Assembly: GCA_013388755.1 (NCBI GenBank)
Contig: JACAEQ010000044.1
Location: 1 to 59,525 of the forward strand
Reading direction: 5' to 3'
Length of the DNA stretch: 59,525 nt
DNA from: Chloroflexota bacterium
Lineage (GTDB): Bacteria > Chloroflexota > Chloroflexia > Chloroflexales > Roseiflexaceae
Made by a program: the position numbers and the translations under genes. Under the pieces are notes generated by a model that saw nothing but the letters and a program-made list of their open reading frames with translations, ran no database searches and was not told the DNA's origin. Shown here one piece after another: positions 41,918 to 50,942 of this stretch. The stretch's first letter is position 1, and each line of letters opens with the position of its first letter.

Positions 41918-43567
41918 ATGCGTCTCGCGCTCTGGATGTATCAAGGCACGGCTCATCACGGCGTCGGGCGCATCGCCAACAGCATGCGCGGCGTCCACGC
42001 AGTGTTTCATGCCCCACAGGGCGATGATTATGTCAATCCTATCTTTACCATGCTGGAGCGGACGCCCGACTTCCCCCGCATGACGACCAGCATCGTGAGC
42101 GGGCGCGACCTGGCGCAAGGCACGGTCCGGCTGCCTGAGACGCTCCGCAAGGTTGAGGCGCGGCTCCATCCTGATGTGATCATTGTCTGTGCGAGTTGTT
42201 CGACCATCTTGCTGCAGGAGGATCTGGAGCGCATCGCGCGCAGCGCCACGACGCGCGCCGAGGTGCTCGTCTACGACGCGAACCCGTATCGCATGCAGGA
42301 AATTCGCGCCGCCGACGGCCTGTTCGATCTGCTGGCGCGCCGGTATGCACGCGCACAGTCGCTCACACCGGCGCCGAGCGTCAATATCCTTGGCCCGGCC
42401 TCACTCGGCTTCCACAACCGCAGCGACCTGATCTGCCTGCGGCGCATGCTTGCCACACTCGGCGTCCAGGTCAATGCGGTCGCGCCGCTGGGTGCATCCG
42501 TTGGCGATCTGGAACGGCTTCCTGCGGCATGGGCGACGATCGCGCCATATCGCGAACTGGGGCAGGGGGCAGCGCGATGGCTCGAGGAGCAGTTCGGTGT
42601 TCCCGCGCTGACCGATGCGCCAATCGGGGTGCAGCCGACGCTCGGCTGGCTGGGACGCCTGGTGGAAACGCTGAACGACGTCGGCGCGCGGAACGAGCGC
42701 CGGCAGGCGCCGTTGCAGATGCCGCCGCTGACAGCGTTTTCGCTCGATGGGATAAGTGCGCCGAGCGCGGTGCCATGGTTTGCGCGTACAGCCGATATGG
42801 AAAGCTACAGCACGAAACGCGCATTCGTATTCGGTGATGCAACCCACACCGTCGGTATGGTGAAGTTCCTGCACGACGAACTTGGCATGCAGCTAGCGGG
42901 CGCCGGTACTTACCTTGAGCACGAAGCCGCATGGGTGGCGCAGCAACTTGCGCAGTATCTGCCGCAGGACGGCGCCGGACCGCAACTGCTTGTCACGGAC
43001 GTGTTCCAGCATGTCGCGCAGCGGATTGCCGAGCTGTCGCCCGAACTGGTCTGCGGCACGCAGATGGAGCGCCACGCCTGCCGCAAACTCGACCTGCCCT
43101 GCATGGTGATCGCGCCACCGACCCATATTGAGAATCACCTGCTGAGTTACCGGCCGGTCCTTGGTTTTGATGGCGCAGACGCGCTGGCGGACGAAATCTA
43201 TACCACGGCAACGCTGGGCATGGAGAAGCACCTGATTGACATGTTCGGCGATGCCGGCCTGGAGTATGGCGCAGCGCAGGGGAAGGGCGGCACAACAGAA
43301 GAGGAATGCGCGGGAACAAACGATGGGGCGCAGGGTGCCGAGGGAGAAGCGGAACATGGCCAGGTCAACTCCTCATCGTCACACTCCACTGCCCCATCGC
43401 CTGTGCATCCGGTCTGGTCGGGCGATGCGCTCGTGATGCTGAAGAAAGTGCCCTTCTTCGTCCGCGGGCGCGTGCAGAAAAATGTCGAGCGGTATGCCAC
43501 GCAACACGGCTATGCGACGATTACCGCCGAGATCCTGATCGCGGCGCGCGAGGCGCTCGGAGGCTGA
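41918..43567 (+). CDS. bchB: Light-independent protochlorophyllide reductase subunit B
   Basis: The partner of BchN, supplying Asp36 as the fourth cluster ligand (HAPQGDDYVNPIFTMLER, Asp36 exactly at the canonical position) and the cysteine-bearing CASCST loop. The catalytic Asp is probably in the ARTADMESYSTKRAFVFGDA stretch, where the family has D274. The C-terminal VMLKKVPFFVRGRVQKNVER is the PCP_red tail domain. A low-complexity linker (residues about 450-498, KGGTTEEECAGTND and SSSSHSTAPSP) sits before the tail and makes the chain 549 residues. ATG 41918 has AAGGAA 6 bases upstream. Confidence 0.93.
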   Translation: MRLALWMYQGTAHHGVGRIANSMRGVHAVFHAPQGDDYVNPIFTMLERTPDFPRMTTSIVSGRDLAQGTVRLPETLRKVEARLHPDVIIVCASCSTILLQEDLERIARSATTRAEVLVYDANPYRMQEIRAADGLFDLLARRYARAQSLTPAPSVNILGPASLGFHNRSDLICLRRMLATLGVQVNAVAPLGASVGDLERLPAAWATIAPYRELGQGAARWLEEQFGVPALTDAPIGVQPTLGWLGRLVETLNDVGARNERRQAPLQMPPLTAFSLDGISAPSAVPWFARTADMESYSTKRAFVFGDATHTVGMVKFLHDELGMQLAGAGTYLEHEAAWVAQQLAQYLPQDGAGPQLLVTDVFQHVAQRIAELSPELVCGTQMERHACRKLDLPCMVIAPPTHIENHLLSYRPVLGFDGADALADEIYTTATLGMEKHLIDMFGDAGLEYGAAQGKGGTTEEECAGTNDGAQGAEGEAEHGQVNSSSSHSTAPSPVHPVWSGDALVMLKKVPFFVRGRVQKNVERYATQHGYATITAEILIAAREALGG

Positions 43568-43621
43568 AAGCGGCACACGGCGCACGGCCTTCCAGCATAT
43601 CGTGCAACGAAAGGCGAAGGC

Positions 43622-44443
43622 ATGAGTCTCACACTTGCAGTCTACGGCAAAGGCGGCATCGGTAAGAGCACGACCAGTTCCAATCTGTCGGCGGCGCTGG
43701 CACTCAAAGGCGCCCGGGTGCTGCAGATCGGCTGCGACCCGAAGCACGACAGCACGTTCGCCCTCACCGGCACACTGCAACCAACCGTGATTGACATCCT
43801 CACCGAGGTTGATTTCCACCACGAAGAAGTTGCCGTCGAAGACGTGGTCCATACCGGTTTCGCCGGCGTTGATACGCTTGAGTCGGGAGGGCCGCCGGCA
43901 GGAAGTGGTTGTGGCGGATATGTGGTCGGCGAAACAGTCAGGCTGTTGCACGAATTCGGCCTGTACGACAAGTACGATGTGATTGTGTTCGATGTGCTCG
44001 GTGACGTTGTGTGCGGCGGGTTTTCCGCACCGCTCAATTACGCCGATTATGGCGTGATCATCGCCTGTAACGATTTCGACAGCATTTTCGCCGCCAACCG
44101 GCTGTGCCTGGCCATCAAGCAGAAAAGTGTTCGCTATCGCGTGGAACTGGCAGGCATCATCGCCAACCGCGTTGACTACGAACTTGGCGGTGGCACGGCG
44201 TTGCTGGAACAATTCGCCGCGACGGTCGGCACACGAATTATCGGCCGGGTGCCGTACCACGACCTGATTCGCCGCTCACGCCTGATGGGCAAGACCCTGT
44301 TCGAGATGGAAGGCCCGGGTAGCGACGAATGTACCGCGCCATTCCTGGCGATGGCCGAAGAACTCCTGAACAAGCCGCGCTCGTCGGTTCCCGCCCCTAT
44401 GGGCGACCGCGAGATTTTCAATGTGATTGGCGGATGGAAGTGA
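43622..44443 (+). CDS. bchL: Light-independent protochlorophyllide reductase iron-sulfur ATP-binding protein
   Basis: The NifH-like dimeric ATPase that passes electrons to BchNB. The 273-residue chain has Walker A at GKGGIGKST (residues 9-17), and Cys97 and Cys131 (SGCGGYV and DVVCGGF) bridge a 4Fe-4S cluster in the dimer. It is shorter than many BchL proteins, which have an N-terminal extension. Its place directly after bchB supports BchL over BchX and NifH. The stop overlaps the start of bchM by 10 bases. Confidence 0.94.
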   Translation: MSLTLAVYGKGGIGKSTTSSNLSAALALKGARVLQIGCDPKHDSTFALTGTLQPTVIDILTEVDFHHEEVAVEDVVHTGFAGVDTLESGGPPAGSGCGGYVVGETVRLLHEFGLYDKYDVIVFDVLGDVVCGGFSAPLNYADYGVIIACNDFDSIFAANRLCLAIKQKSVRYRVELAGIIANRVDYELGGGTALLEQFAATVGTRIIGRVPYHDLIRRSRLMGKTLFEMEGPGSDECTAPFLAMAEELLNKPRSSVPAPMGDREIFNVIGGWK

Positions 44444-45147
44444 TCGATAGTACGCAACATAAGCAGCAGTTGCAGGAATATTTCAACGGCGCCGGATTTC
44501 AACGCTGGAGCGCAATCTATGGTGATGGCGAGGTGTCGCGCGTACGCCGGACGATCCGTGCCGGTCACTCCCGCATGCTGGCGCTGGCCGAAACATGGGC
44601 GCTTGACCGGACCGGTCAGATGTCGCGTCCACTGGATACGGTACAGGTGCTCGATGCCGGATGCGGCACGGGTGTCTTCAGCCTGATGCTGGCACAGCAT
44701 GGGATGCAGGTCACCGCCGTTGACATCGCACCGCAAATGCTGGCAGCGGCGGCGAAACGCGCATCCGTCGCCGGGCTCACGCACCGGATCACGTTCATCG
44801 CTGGCGATGTGGAACAGGTCGGCGGAACATTCGACCTGGTGGCATGCTTCGATGTCCTGATCCACTATCCGCAACCGGTATTCGGCCAGATACTTGGTCG
44901 CCTGGCGCAGCGCACCGGGCACATGCTCCTGTTCACCTACGCGCCGTATGAGCCGCTCCTGGCCGCGATGCACTGGATCGGCGGCTTCTTTCCCCACGCG
45001 CATCGCCGCACGGACATCCAGATGATTCGTGAGGCGAGTGTGCGACAAACGCTCGAGGCGCATGGCCTGGACGTACAGCAGATTGTGCCGATTCGCAGCG
45101 GCTTCTACCACGTGAATCTGGTGCAGGCGTTGCGACCCGACACGTAG
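44434..45147 (+). CDS. bchM: Magnesium-protoporphyrin IX O-methyltransferase
   Basis: Adds a methyl group from SAM to the C13 propionate of Mg-protoporphyrin IX, the step before ring closure by AcsF. A 237-residue class I methyltransferase: [19 protein letters not shown] is motif [15 protein letters not shown] the second strand, and [12 protein letters not shown] and [17 protein letters not shown] are family-typical. ATG 44434 overlaps the last codons of bchL, so the two are translationally coupled. Neighbours from the Mg branch back the assignment. Confidence 0.9.
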   Translation: MEVIDSTQHKQQLQEYFNGAGFQRWSAIYGDGEVSRVRRTIRAGHSRMLALAETWALDRTGQMSRPLDTVQVLDAGCGTGVFSLMLAQHGMQVTAVDIAPQMLAAAAKRASVAGLTHRITFIAGDVEQVGGTFDLVACFDVLIHYPQPVFGQILGRLAQRTGHMLLFTYAPYEPLLAAMHWIGGFFPHAHRRTDIQMIREASVRQTLEAHGLDVQQIVPIRSGFYHVNLVQALRPDT

Positions 45148-45174
45148 AACAATGAGAAGTTATTTGTTGTGCAT

Positions 45175-45195
45175 GTAGTAACGAATTATTACTAC
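45175..45195 (+). promoter_or_regulatory. Inverted repeat between bchM and the small membrane-protein gene
   Basis: GTAGTAA-CGAATTA-TTACTAC (45175-45195) is a 7-bp perfect inverted repeat, with outer TGTTGTGC and GCAACA arms (45165-45201) extending the stem. It lies 18 bases before the ATG at 45213. A/T-rich unlike its surroundings; it could be an operator or an mRNA hairpin. Confidence 0.45.
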
Positions 45196-45212
45196 GCAAC
45201 AGCGAGGCTGAC

Positions 45213-45545
45213 ATGACGCGTATATGGTGGGCGATCATCCTGCTGGCCGGTAGTTGCGTGCTGTGGATCTGGTATCGCCGCGAGACAGTGTGCGAAGGCG
45301 ATGGCGTCGTGCATCTCCAGAGTGAACACGAACACTTCCACCTGCATGTCGATCTACCGCCCGAGATGGAGATCGAACCGGGTGATACGCTCGAGATCCT
45401 GTCAGTACCGAAGGTCCGCGGGCAGACGACCGGCGAGATCACCTACCCGAGTCGCGTGCGACTGACCAGGGCCAGCGCGCTGCGCCGTGAGCTTGTGCAG
45501 CGTAGCAGCCTGCTCGAAATCAATGAACTGGTGGAGCATCCATAA
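45213..45545 (+). CDS. Small single-pass membrane protein in the bch cluster
   Basis: A 110-residue protein with an N-terminal hydrophobic helix (residues about 5-20, WWAIILLAGSCVLWIWY) and a soluble His/Glu-rich part (LQSEHEHFHLHVDLPPEMEI) reading as a short beta-rich domain with a PGDTLEI turn. I do not recognise the family. The His run near residues 38-47 might bind a metal. GAGG lies 5 bases before the ATG, and its place between bchM and acsF suggests a role in ring formation or in handling Mg-porphyrin intermediates, which is inference. Confidence 0.6.
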   Translation: MTRIWWAIILLAGSCVLWIWYRRETVCEGDGVVHLQSEHEHFHLHVDLPPEMEIEPGDTLEILSVPKVRGQTTGEITYPSRVRLTRASALRRELVQRSSLLEINELVEHP

Positions 45546-45706
45546 CGATTGCGGAGGGCTGGCTGGCAGCAGCATGCTGCGCTGATGGTAACTGTTCGCA
45601 GGCGAAGATTCAGGGGAGACCTCGAGACAAAGAATCGGCGGCTGGAAGGCTTCTGTAAGCGTCGGTTCACGTCGCCCCGCCGATGGAAGAAACCATTTCC
45701 AGGCGA

Positions 45707-45718
45707 AGTGTGAACACT
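45707..45718 (+). promoter_or_regulatory. Palindrome upstream of acsF
   Basis: AGTGT-GA-ACACT is a perfect 5-base palindrome with a 2-base centre, framed by GCGA and CGC. It lies 38 bases before the acsF ATG in a 210-base leader, fitting an operator or a hairpin controlling acsF. Confidence 0.35.
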
Positions 45719-45755
45719 CGCCACTGATACAGCCTGCTGGAATGGAGAACGCCCG

Positions 45756-46871
45756 ATGATGAATATTCCCGGCGAGTATAGCCCCACCACCCGCCATGCG
45801 TTGCGCGAGGCCGTGCTGAACCCGCGTTTCTACACCACCGACTTCCGCGCCATCGATCGGTTGCATGTTGCACACATGCGTGACGAGTTCGAATGGATCC
45901 GCGCCGAATTCGAACGTGACTACAACAAAGGGCATTTCGTCCGCAATGACGAATTTCTGGCGAACTTCGACGATATGCCGGCGCGTGATCTGTACATTGA
46001 GTTTCTCGAGCGCAGTTGTACCGCCGAATTCAGTGGATGCCTGCTGTACGCCGAAATGGTCAAACATCTGCACGATCCGACACTCAAGGCGATCTTCCGC
46101 TGCATGAGCCGCGATGAAGGGCGGCATGCTGGCTTCCTCAACAAGACGATGGCCGACCTTGGCGTCGAGATGAATTTGCAGGTGCTGCACACACGTAAGA
46201 AGTACACCTACTTCCAGCCCAGGTTCATCTTTTACAGTGTGTATCTCTCGGAGAAGATCGGCTACGCGCGCTATATCACGATCTATCGTCACCTGCAACA
46301 GAATCCGCAGGGAATGATCCATCCGATTTTCAAGTGGTTCGAGAATTGGTGCAACGATGAATATCGCCATGGCGAATTCTTCTCACTGTTGATGCGCAGC
46401 CAGGCCGATCTGCTGAGCAGCGCGAACCTGCGCTGGATTCGTTTCTTTTTGCTGGCAGTGTACGTGACCATGTATCTCAACGATGCGCGGCGTTCCGATT
46501 TCTATGCGGCGCTTGGCCTGGACTGGCGCGATTATGATCAGCGGGTCATCCGCCTGACGAATCAGATTGCGACCCAGGTCTTCCCGGTCACGCTGCCGAT
46601 TGACGATCCGCGTTTCTTTCGCCACTTCGATGCATGCGTCGCGTATGACGCACAGATGCGTCAATTCGGGGAGCGGAACGATCCGCTTGCAGCCATGCAA
46701 CGACTACGGTTACGCGCCGCCATTGCAGCGCGCCTGCTGGCCACGTTTCGCCTGCCCGCGACACCGACATCGGAGGCAACGCGCTGGAAAGGGCTTGCCG
46801 GCTTTCCGAACTACCCCGGCTCCGGCTGGCGCGGCAGTGAGCAACCACGCGAACGAACAATATCGGCGTAA
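45756..46871 (+). CDS. acsF: Oxygen-dependent Mg-protoporphyrin IX monomethyl ester cyclase
   Basis: Closes the isocyclic ring of chlorins by an O2-dependent, di-iron-catalysed oxidation. The 371-residue chain shows two ferritin-like di-iron helices with MSRDEGRHAGFLNKTM and NDEYRHGEFFSLLMRS, giving EXXH-type ligands, plus upstream ARDLYIEFLERSCTAEFS. MMNIPGEYSP at the start has GGAG upstream. BchE, the anaerobic cyclase, is not in the window; the organism may still have it. A palindrome lies in its 210-base leader, and the gene is probably part of the bch unit. Confidence 0.93.
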   Translation: MMNIPGEYSPTTRHALREAVLNPRFYTTDFRAIDRLHVAHMRDEFEWIRAEFERDYNKGHFVRNDEFLANFDDMPARDLYIEFLERSCTAEFSGCLLYAEMVKHLHDPTLKAIFRCMSRDEGRHAGFLNKTMADLGVEMNLQVLHTRKKYTYFQPRFIFYSVYLSEKIGYARYITIYRHLQQNPQGMIHPIFKWFENWCNDEYRHGEFFSLLMRSQADLLSSANLRWIRFFLLAVYVTMYLNDARRSDFYAALGLDWRDYDQRVIRLTNQIATQVFPVTLPIDDPRFFRHFDACVAYDAQMRQFGERNDPLAAMQRLRLRAAIAARLLATFRLPATPTSEATRWKGLAGFPNYPGSGWRGSEQPRERTISA

Positions 46872-46954
46872 GAGTCGCGGGTCAGGGGCGGGTCACACGA
46901 GCCGGCAGACTCAGCGTATCCCACCCTTACCTCCTGACACATAAGGACGCTACG

Positions 46955-49900
46955 ATGCGCTTCCTCTTCCTCACAATGGACGGTAATCACATCGCGGCGC
47001 TGCGCACCGGCGCCGAGTGGCTGCAGCGCGACCAGGGAATCGCAGTCGGCCTGGGGTGCTATGACTCGAACTCGTTGCGTCGCGACGACGACTGGCGCCG
47101 GCTGGCGGCAGATGCGGCCACCTGTGATTTCATCTTTGGCGCGATGCTGTTCGGCGAAGAGTATGTCCGTCCACTGGAGCGCGTGCTTACCGATGTTACG
47201 GCGCCGGTGTGTGTCATTACCAGTAACCCGGCGCTGATCCGCATGACGCGCATCGGGCACTTCGATCTACGAAAGAAGGTCGAAGATCAGGAAGCGTCGC
47301 TGTTGAGCCGCTGGATGCAGAAGTTCCGCCCGAAACACGGGCAGGGCGAGGGGCAACGCCAGCTTGCGGTGTTGCGAAATCTTGGCCGTGTGCTGCAGCA
47401 TATTCCAGGCAAGGCGCGCGACCTGGCGACCTACATCGCGGTGCATCAGTACTGGATGCATAGCTCGCCTGAGAACCTGCGCCGTATGCTGGCGATGCTG
47501 GTCGAACGCTATGTGCCCGGGTACCACGGCCGCCTGAAGGTTCAACCGCCGATCGAATATCCCGATGTTGCCTTGCTGCATCCTGATGCGCCTGAGCCAT
47601 TCGCCGATCAGCACGCATACGAGCAGTGGCTGGCGCAGCGTGCGAAACGGCGACGAGGAGACCGGGGGACAGGGAGACCGGGAGTGCGGGAGACCGGGGG
47701 ACAGGGAGACCGGGAGTGTGGCAGAAAGGAGGGCGGAGAGAGAGGCACCGTCGGGCTGTTGACACTGCGCAGTGTGGCGTTGAGCGGCAATACGTGCCAT
47801 CTGAATGAATTACACAGGGCGCTGGAACGCCGTGGCCTCGATGTACGCATGGCGTATTCTGCAGGGCTGGATTTTCGCCAGGCGATCGAACGCTTTTTCA
47901 TGAAACGCGATACAGCCCGCACTCACTGGCTGAGTGGAGGCGCGCCGGTGCCACCCGGTGCTCGTCGCTCCACCGTTGACATCCTGGTGAATGGCGCTGG
48001 TTTTGCGCTGGTCGGTGGTATGGCCGAGAGCCGGCCCGCCGAAGCGGTAGCGGTGCTCAATGAACTTGATACCAGGTATCTTGACATGATCCCGCTGTCC
48101 TTCCAGCGCATCGAGGAATGGCGCAACGACGACAGCGGCCTCTCGCCGATCCAGGTGGCGATGAATATCGCGCTGCCGGAACTTGACGGCGCCGCCGAGC
48201 CGCTGGTCTTCGGTGGCCCGACGGCAGGGAGCGATCGCTTTGTGGCGCTGCACGAGCAGATTGAACTGGCGGCGGAACGGATCGCACGCCACGTCGCGCT
48301 GCGTCGCACTCCTGTCCACGCCCGTAAACTGGCGCTCGTCCTGTTCAACTTCCCTCCGACCCTCGGCAATGCCGGCACCGCCGCCTATCTCGACGTCTTC
48401 GCCTCCGTCCATCGCCTGCTCCTCGCACTCAAGGCCGCCGGCTACACCCTCGATCCGCCCGCCACCCCCGACGACCTGCGCCACCTCGTGGTGCAGCAGG
48501 ATGCCGAACGCTTCGGTACCCCCGGCAGCGTCGCCGCCCGCCTCAGCCTCGCCGACTACCGCCGCCTCTTTCCGGCCCACGCCGCTATTGAGCCGTTCTG
48601 GGGGCCTTCCCCCGGCAACCTGCTCACCGACGGGCGCGACTTCCTCATCTGCGGCCACACCTTCGGCAATGTGTTCGTTGGCCTGCAACCCTCCTTCGGC
48701 TACGAACGCGACCCGATGCGCCTGCTGATGGCGAAGGATGCCGCACCGCATCACGGGTTCGCCGCCTTCTACACCTGGCTGGCACACGTCTTTGGCGCGC
48801 ATGCCGTGCTGCACGTCGGCACCCACGGCGCGCTGGAATTCATGCCGGGCAAGCAGGCCGGCCTGAGCGCGCAGTGCTGGCCAAGCCGCTTGCTGGGGCC
48901 GCTGCCGAATATCTACTACTACAGTGTGAATAACCCGAGCGAGGGGACCATCGCCAAACGGCGCGGCGCGGCGACACTGGTAAGCTACATGACGCCGCCG
49001 TTGCAGCAGGCCGGGCTGTACAAAGGGTTGCGCCGGTTAAAGGATACGCTCGACGCATATCGGGCGCGCCCGGTCGCAGGGATGCTGGACGACATACGCC
49101 TGCAGGCCGAGCAACTGGGCATGGCTGCCACAGCGCCCGGCGGAACTTCGGATGATGCAGCCTACGTTGCCGCGCTGGCACACGAACTGATCCAGGTCGA
49201 ACAGCGCATGGTGCCCGTCGGTCTGCATGTACTCGACAAAGAACCCGATCCGGTTGAACTGACCGATGTACTGGCACTGGTTGCCGCCTTCGCCAGACCG
49301 GCCGGCGTCAAACAGCCGCTGACACATCTTGTTGCCGCTGGTATGGGCCATGACTATGCCGGGCTCCAGGCGGCGTTGCAGCATAGCCGCCAGGCGCAGG
49401 AGATCTATCAGCAGATTGATGCACTGGTGCGCCAGGCGATGCGCGCCCTCGTGGATGAGTATCGTGGTGCTCCACCACAGGCAAAGAGTGGAGCATTCGA
49501 ACAGATTCTGCTGAGCCGTGCGACGCTCGCGGGAGACACGCTGCGCAAGTTCCGCGCCTATCTCGAAGATCTCCTCGATCGCATGCTGCATGACCATGAA
49601 TTGCGCAACTTGCTGCGCGCGCTCGACGGTGGCTACGTTCCGCCATCGCCCGGCAACGACGTCGTGCGCAACCCGGCAGTTGTACCAACGGGGCGCAACA
49701 TTCACGGCCTGGATCCGTACCGCGTGCCGAATACAACGGCGCAGGCCGCCGGCGAGCGCCTGGTTGCCGATCTGCTGGCCCGGCTGACCCGCGAGCAGGG
49801 GCGCATGCCCGAGAGTGTCGCCATTGTGCTCTGGGGCACCGACAATCTGAAGAGTGACGGCGAGGGTGTGGCGCAAGCGCTTGCGCTCATGGGGGCGCGC

Positions 49901-50887
49901 CCGGTCATTGACGAACTTGGCAATGTCAACGATGTGGAGCTTGTGCCTCTGGGTGAACTGGGCCGGCCGCGCGTCGACGCCGTGATCACGGTCAGCGGCG
50001 TCTTTCGTGACCTGTTCAGCCACCAGATGCGATTGCTCGACGCCGCGGCAAAGCTGGCGGCACGTGCCGACGAACCGCCGGAACAGAACTACATCCGCAA
50101 GCACGCGCTGGCCCACGCCGCCGAACTGGGCATCAGCCTTGATGAGGCCGCCACGCGGGTCTTCTCGAACGCTCCCGGTAGTTATGGCGCAAACGTCAAT
50201 CATCTGGTCGAGAGCAGTACCTGGAGCGATGATGGCGAAATGAGCGAAGCCTTCATGACGCGCAAGAGCTTCGCGTGTGGGCCGCGCGGCGAATGGCGCG
50301 ATGCGCGCGCCGTTATGGAGCGGGCGCTCGCAACCGTTGATGCGACCTTCCAGAACGTAGACAGCTTCGAGATCGGGATCAGCGACATTGATCACTATTA
50401 CGAGTACCTGGGTGGCGTCACGAAGAGCGTCGAGAAGCTGCGCGGCAACCGGCCGCCGGTGCTGGTCGCCGAGGCGCTGGCAACCACCGGTGAACGACTC
50501 AGTACCCTGGAGCAGCAGGTACGCATCGAGACGCGCGCCAAGCTCCTGAACCCGAAGTGGTTCGAGGCGATGCTGGCCCACGGGTACCAGGGTGTCCACG
50601 AAATCGAAGCGCGCGTCGGCAACACGTATGGCTGGAGCGCCACCGCCAGCGCGGTTGACGGCTGGGTCTACCAGGGCGTCGCCGAGACATTCGTCCTTGA
50701 TGATGCTATGCGCGAACGCCTGGCGCGCCTCAACCCGCATGCCGCCACCGCGATCGCGGGCAGACTGCTCGAGGCCAACGACCGCGGCTTCTGGCAGGCC
50801 GACGAGGCGACACTCGCGGCATTGCAGGCGATATACGCCGACCTGGAGGATCGTCTGGAGGGTGTGGTGTTGAGCGTTGAACGTTGA
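46955..50887 (+). CDS. bchH: Magnesium chelatase subunit H
   Basis: The largest subunit of Mg-chelatase, which binds protoporphyrin IX and is the site of Mg insertion. The 1310-residue chain has the CobN/BchH landmarks PSFGYERDPMRLLMAKDAAP, VLHVGTHGALEFMPGKQAG and SGVFRDLFSHQMRLLDAA. A low-complexity insertion at residues about 230-266 (GDRGTGRPGV, GGQGDREC) is coded by two tandem 32-bp units (47657-47720) and is not expected in other BchH proteins. The last residues are coded by a GTTGAAC-rich repeat. AAGGACG precedes ATG 46955. BchI lies 1.4 kb downstream; BchD is not in the window. Confidence 0.93.
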   Translation: MRFLFLTMDGNHIAALRTGAEWLQRDQGIAVGLGCYDSNSLRRDDDWRRLAADAATCDFIFGAMLFGEEYVRPLERVLTDVTAPVCVITSNPALIRMTRIGHFDLRKKVEDQEASLLSRWMQKFRPKHGQGEGQRQLAVLRNLGRVLQHIPGKARDLATYIAVHQYWMHSSPENLRRMLAMLVERYVPGYHGRLKVQPPIEYPDVALLHPDAPEPFADQHAYEQWLAQRAKRRRGDRGTGRPGVRETGGQGDRECGRKEGGERGTVGLLTLRSVALSGNTCHLNELHRALERRGLDVRMAYSAGLDFRQAIERFFMKRDTARTHWLSGGAPVPPGARRSTVDILVNGAGFALVGGMAESRPAEAVAVLNELDTRYLDMIPLSFQRIEEWRNDDSGLSPIQVAMNIALPELDGAAEPLVFGGPTAGSDRFVALHEQIELAAERIARHVALRRTPVHARKLALVLFNFPPTLGNAGTAAYLDVFASVHRLLLALKAAGYTLDPPATPDDLRHLVVQQDAERFGTPGSVAARLSLADYRRLFPAHAAIEPFWGPSPGNLLTDGRDFLICGHTFGNVFVGLQPSFGYERDPMRLLMAKDAAPHHGFAAFYTWLAHVFGAHAVLHVGTHGALEFMPGKQAGLSAQCWPSRLLGPLPNIYYYSVNNPSEGTIAKRRGAATLVSYMTPPLQQAGLYKGLRRLKDTLDAYRARPVAGMLDDIRLQAEQLGMAATAPGGTSDDAAYVAALAHELIQVEQRMVPVGLHVLDKEPDPVELTDVLALVAAFARPAGVKQPLTHLVAAGMGHDYAGLQAALQHSRQAQEIYQQIDALVRQAMRALVDEYRGAPPQAKSGAFEQILLSRATLAGDTLRKFRAYLEDLLDRMLHDHELRNLLRALDGGYVPPSPGNDVVRNPAVVPTGRNIHGLDPYRVPNTTAQAAGERLVADLLARLTREQGRMPESVAIVLWGTDNLKSDGEGVAQALALMGARPVIDELGNVNDVELVPLGELGRPRVDAVITVSGVFRDLFSHQMRLLDAAAKLAARADEPPEQNYIRKHALAHAAELGISLDEAATRVFSNAPGSYGANVNHLVESSTWSDDGEMSEAFMTRKSFACGPRGEWRDARAVMERALATVDATFQNVDSFEIGISDIDHYYEYLGGVTKSVEKLRGNRPPVLVAEALATTGERLSTLEQQVRIETRAKLLNPKWFEAMLAHGYQGVHEIEARVGNTYGWSATASAVDGWVYQGVAETFVLDDAMRERLARLNPHAATAIAGRLLEANDRGFWQADEATLAALQAIYADLEDRLEGVVLSVER
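47657..47720 (+). repeat. Tandem 32-bp direct repeat inside bchH
   Basis: GGAGACCGGGGGACAGGGAG begins each of two adjacent 32-bp units (47657-47688 and 47689-47720) with one base different. As 32 is not a multiple of three, the two copies code different peptides, yet the full frame stays open. Composition is G-rich and unlike the rest of bchH. Confidence 0.75.
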
Positions 50888-50915
50888 ACGCTGGATGTTG
50901 CGCGCTGGATGCTGG
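50869..50915 (+). repeat. GTTGAAC-rich short repeat at the bchH 3' end
   Basis: GTTGAGCGTTGAACGTTGAACG and then GCTGGATGTTGCGCGCTGGATGCTGG are stacked heptamer-like units. The bchH stop is inside it, so the repeat wrote the last codons of the gene. Confidence 0.5.
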
Positions 50916-50942
50916 CCGTGCGACGCAGAAGGGGAACAAGCT

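Noticed and set aside
40634-43567. Chlorophyllide reductase BchY/BchZ
   Set aside because: Asp36 at the cluster-ligand site of the second protein and the PCP_red tail mark BchB; the pair is therefore BchN/BchB.
43622-44443. BchX or NifH
   Set aside because: The gene follows bchN and bchB directly, no bchYZ or nifDK is near, and the cysteine spacing fits BchL equally well.
47657-47720. Tandem 32-bp units as a CRISPR array
   Set aside because: Only two abutting units without spacers, inside the bchH frame and with no cas gene nearby.
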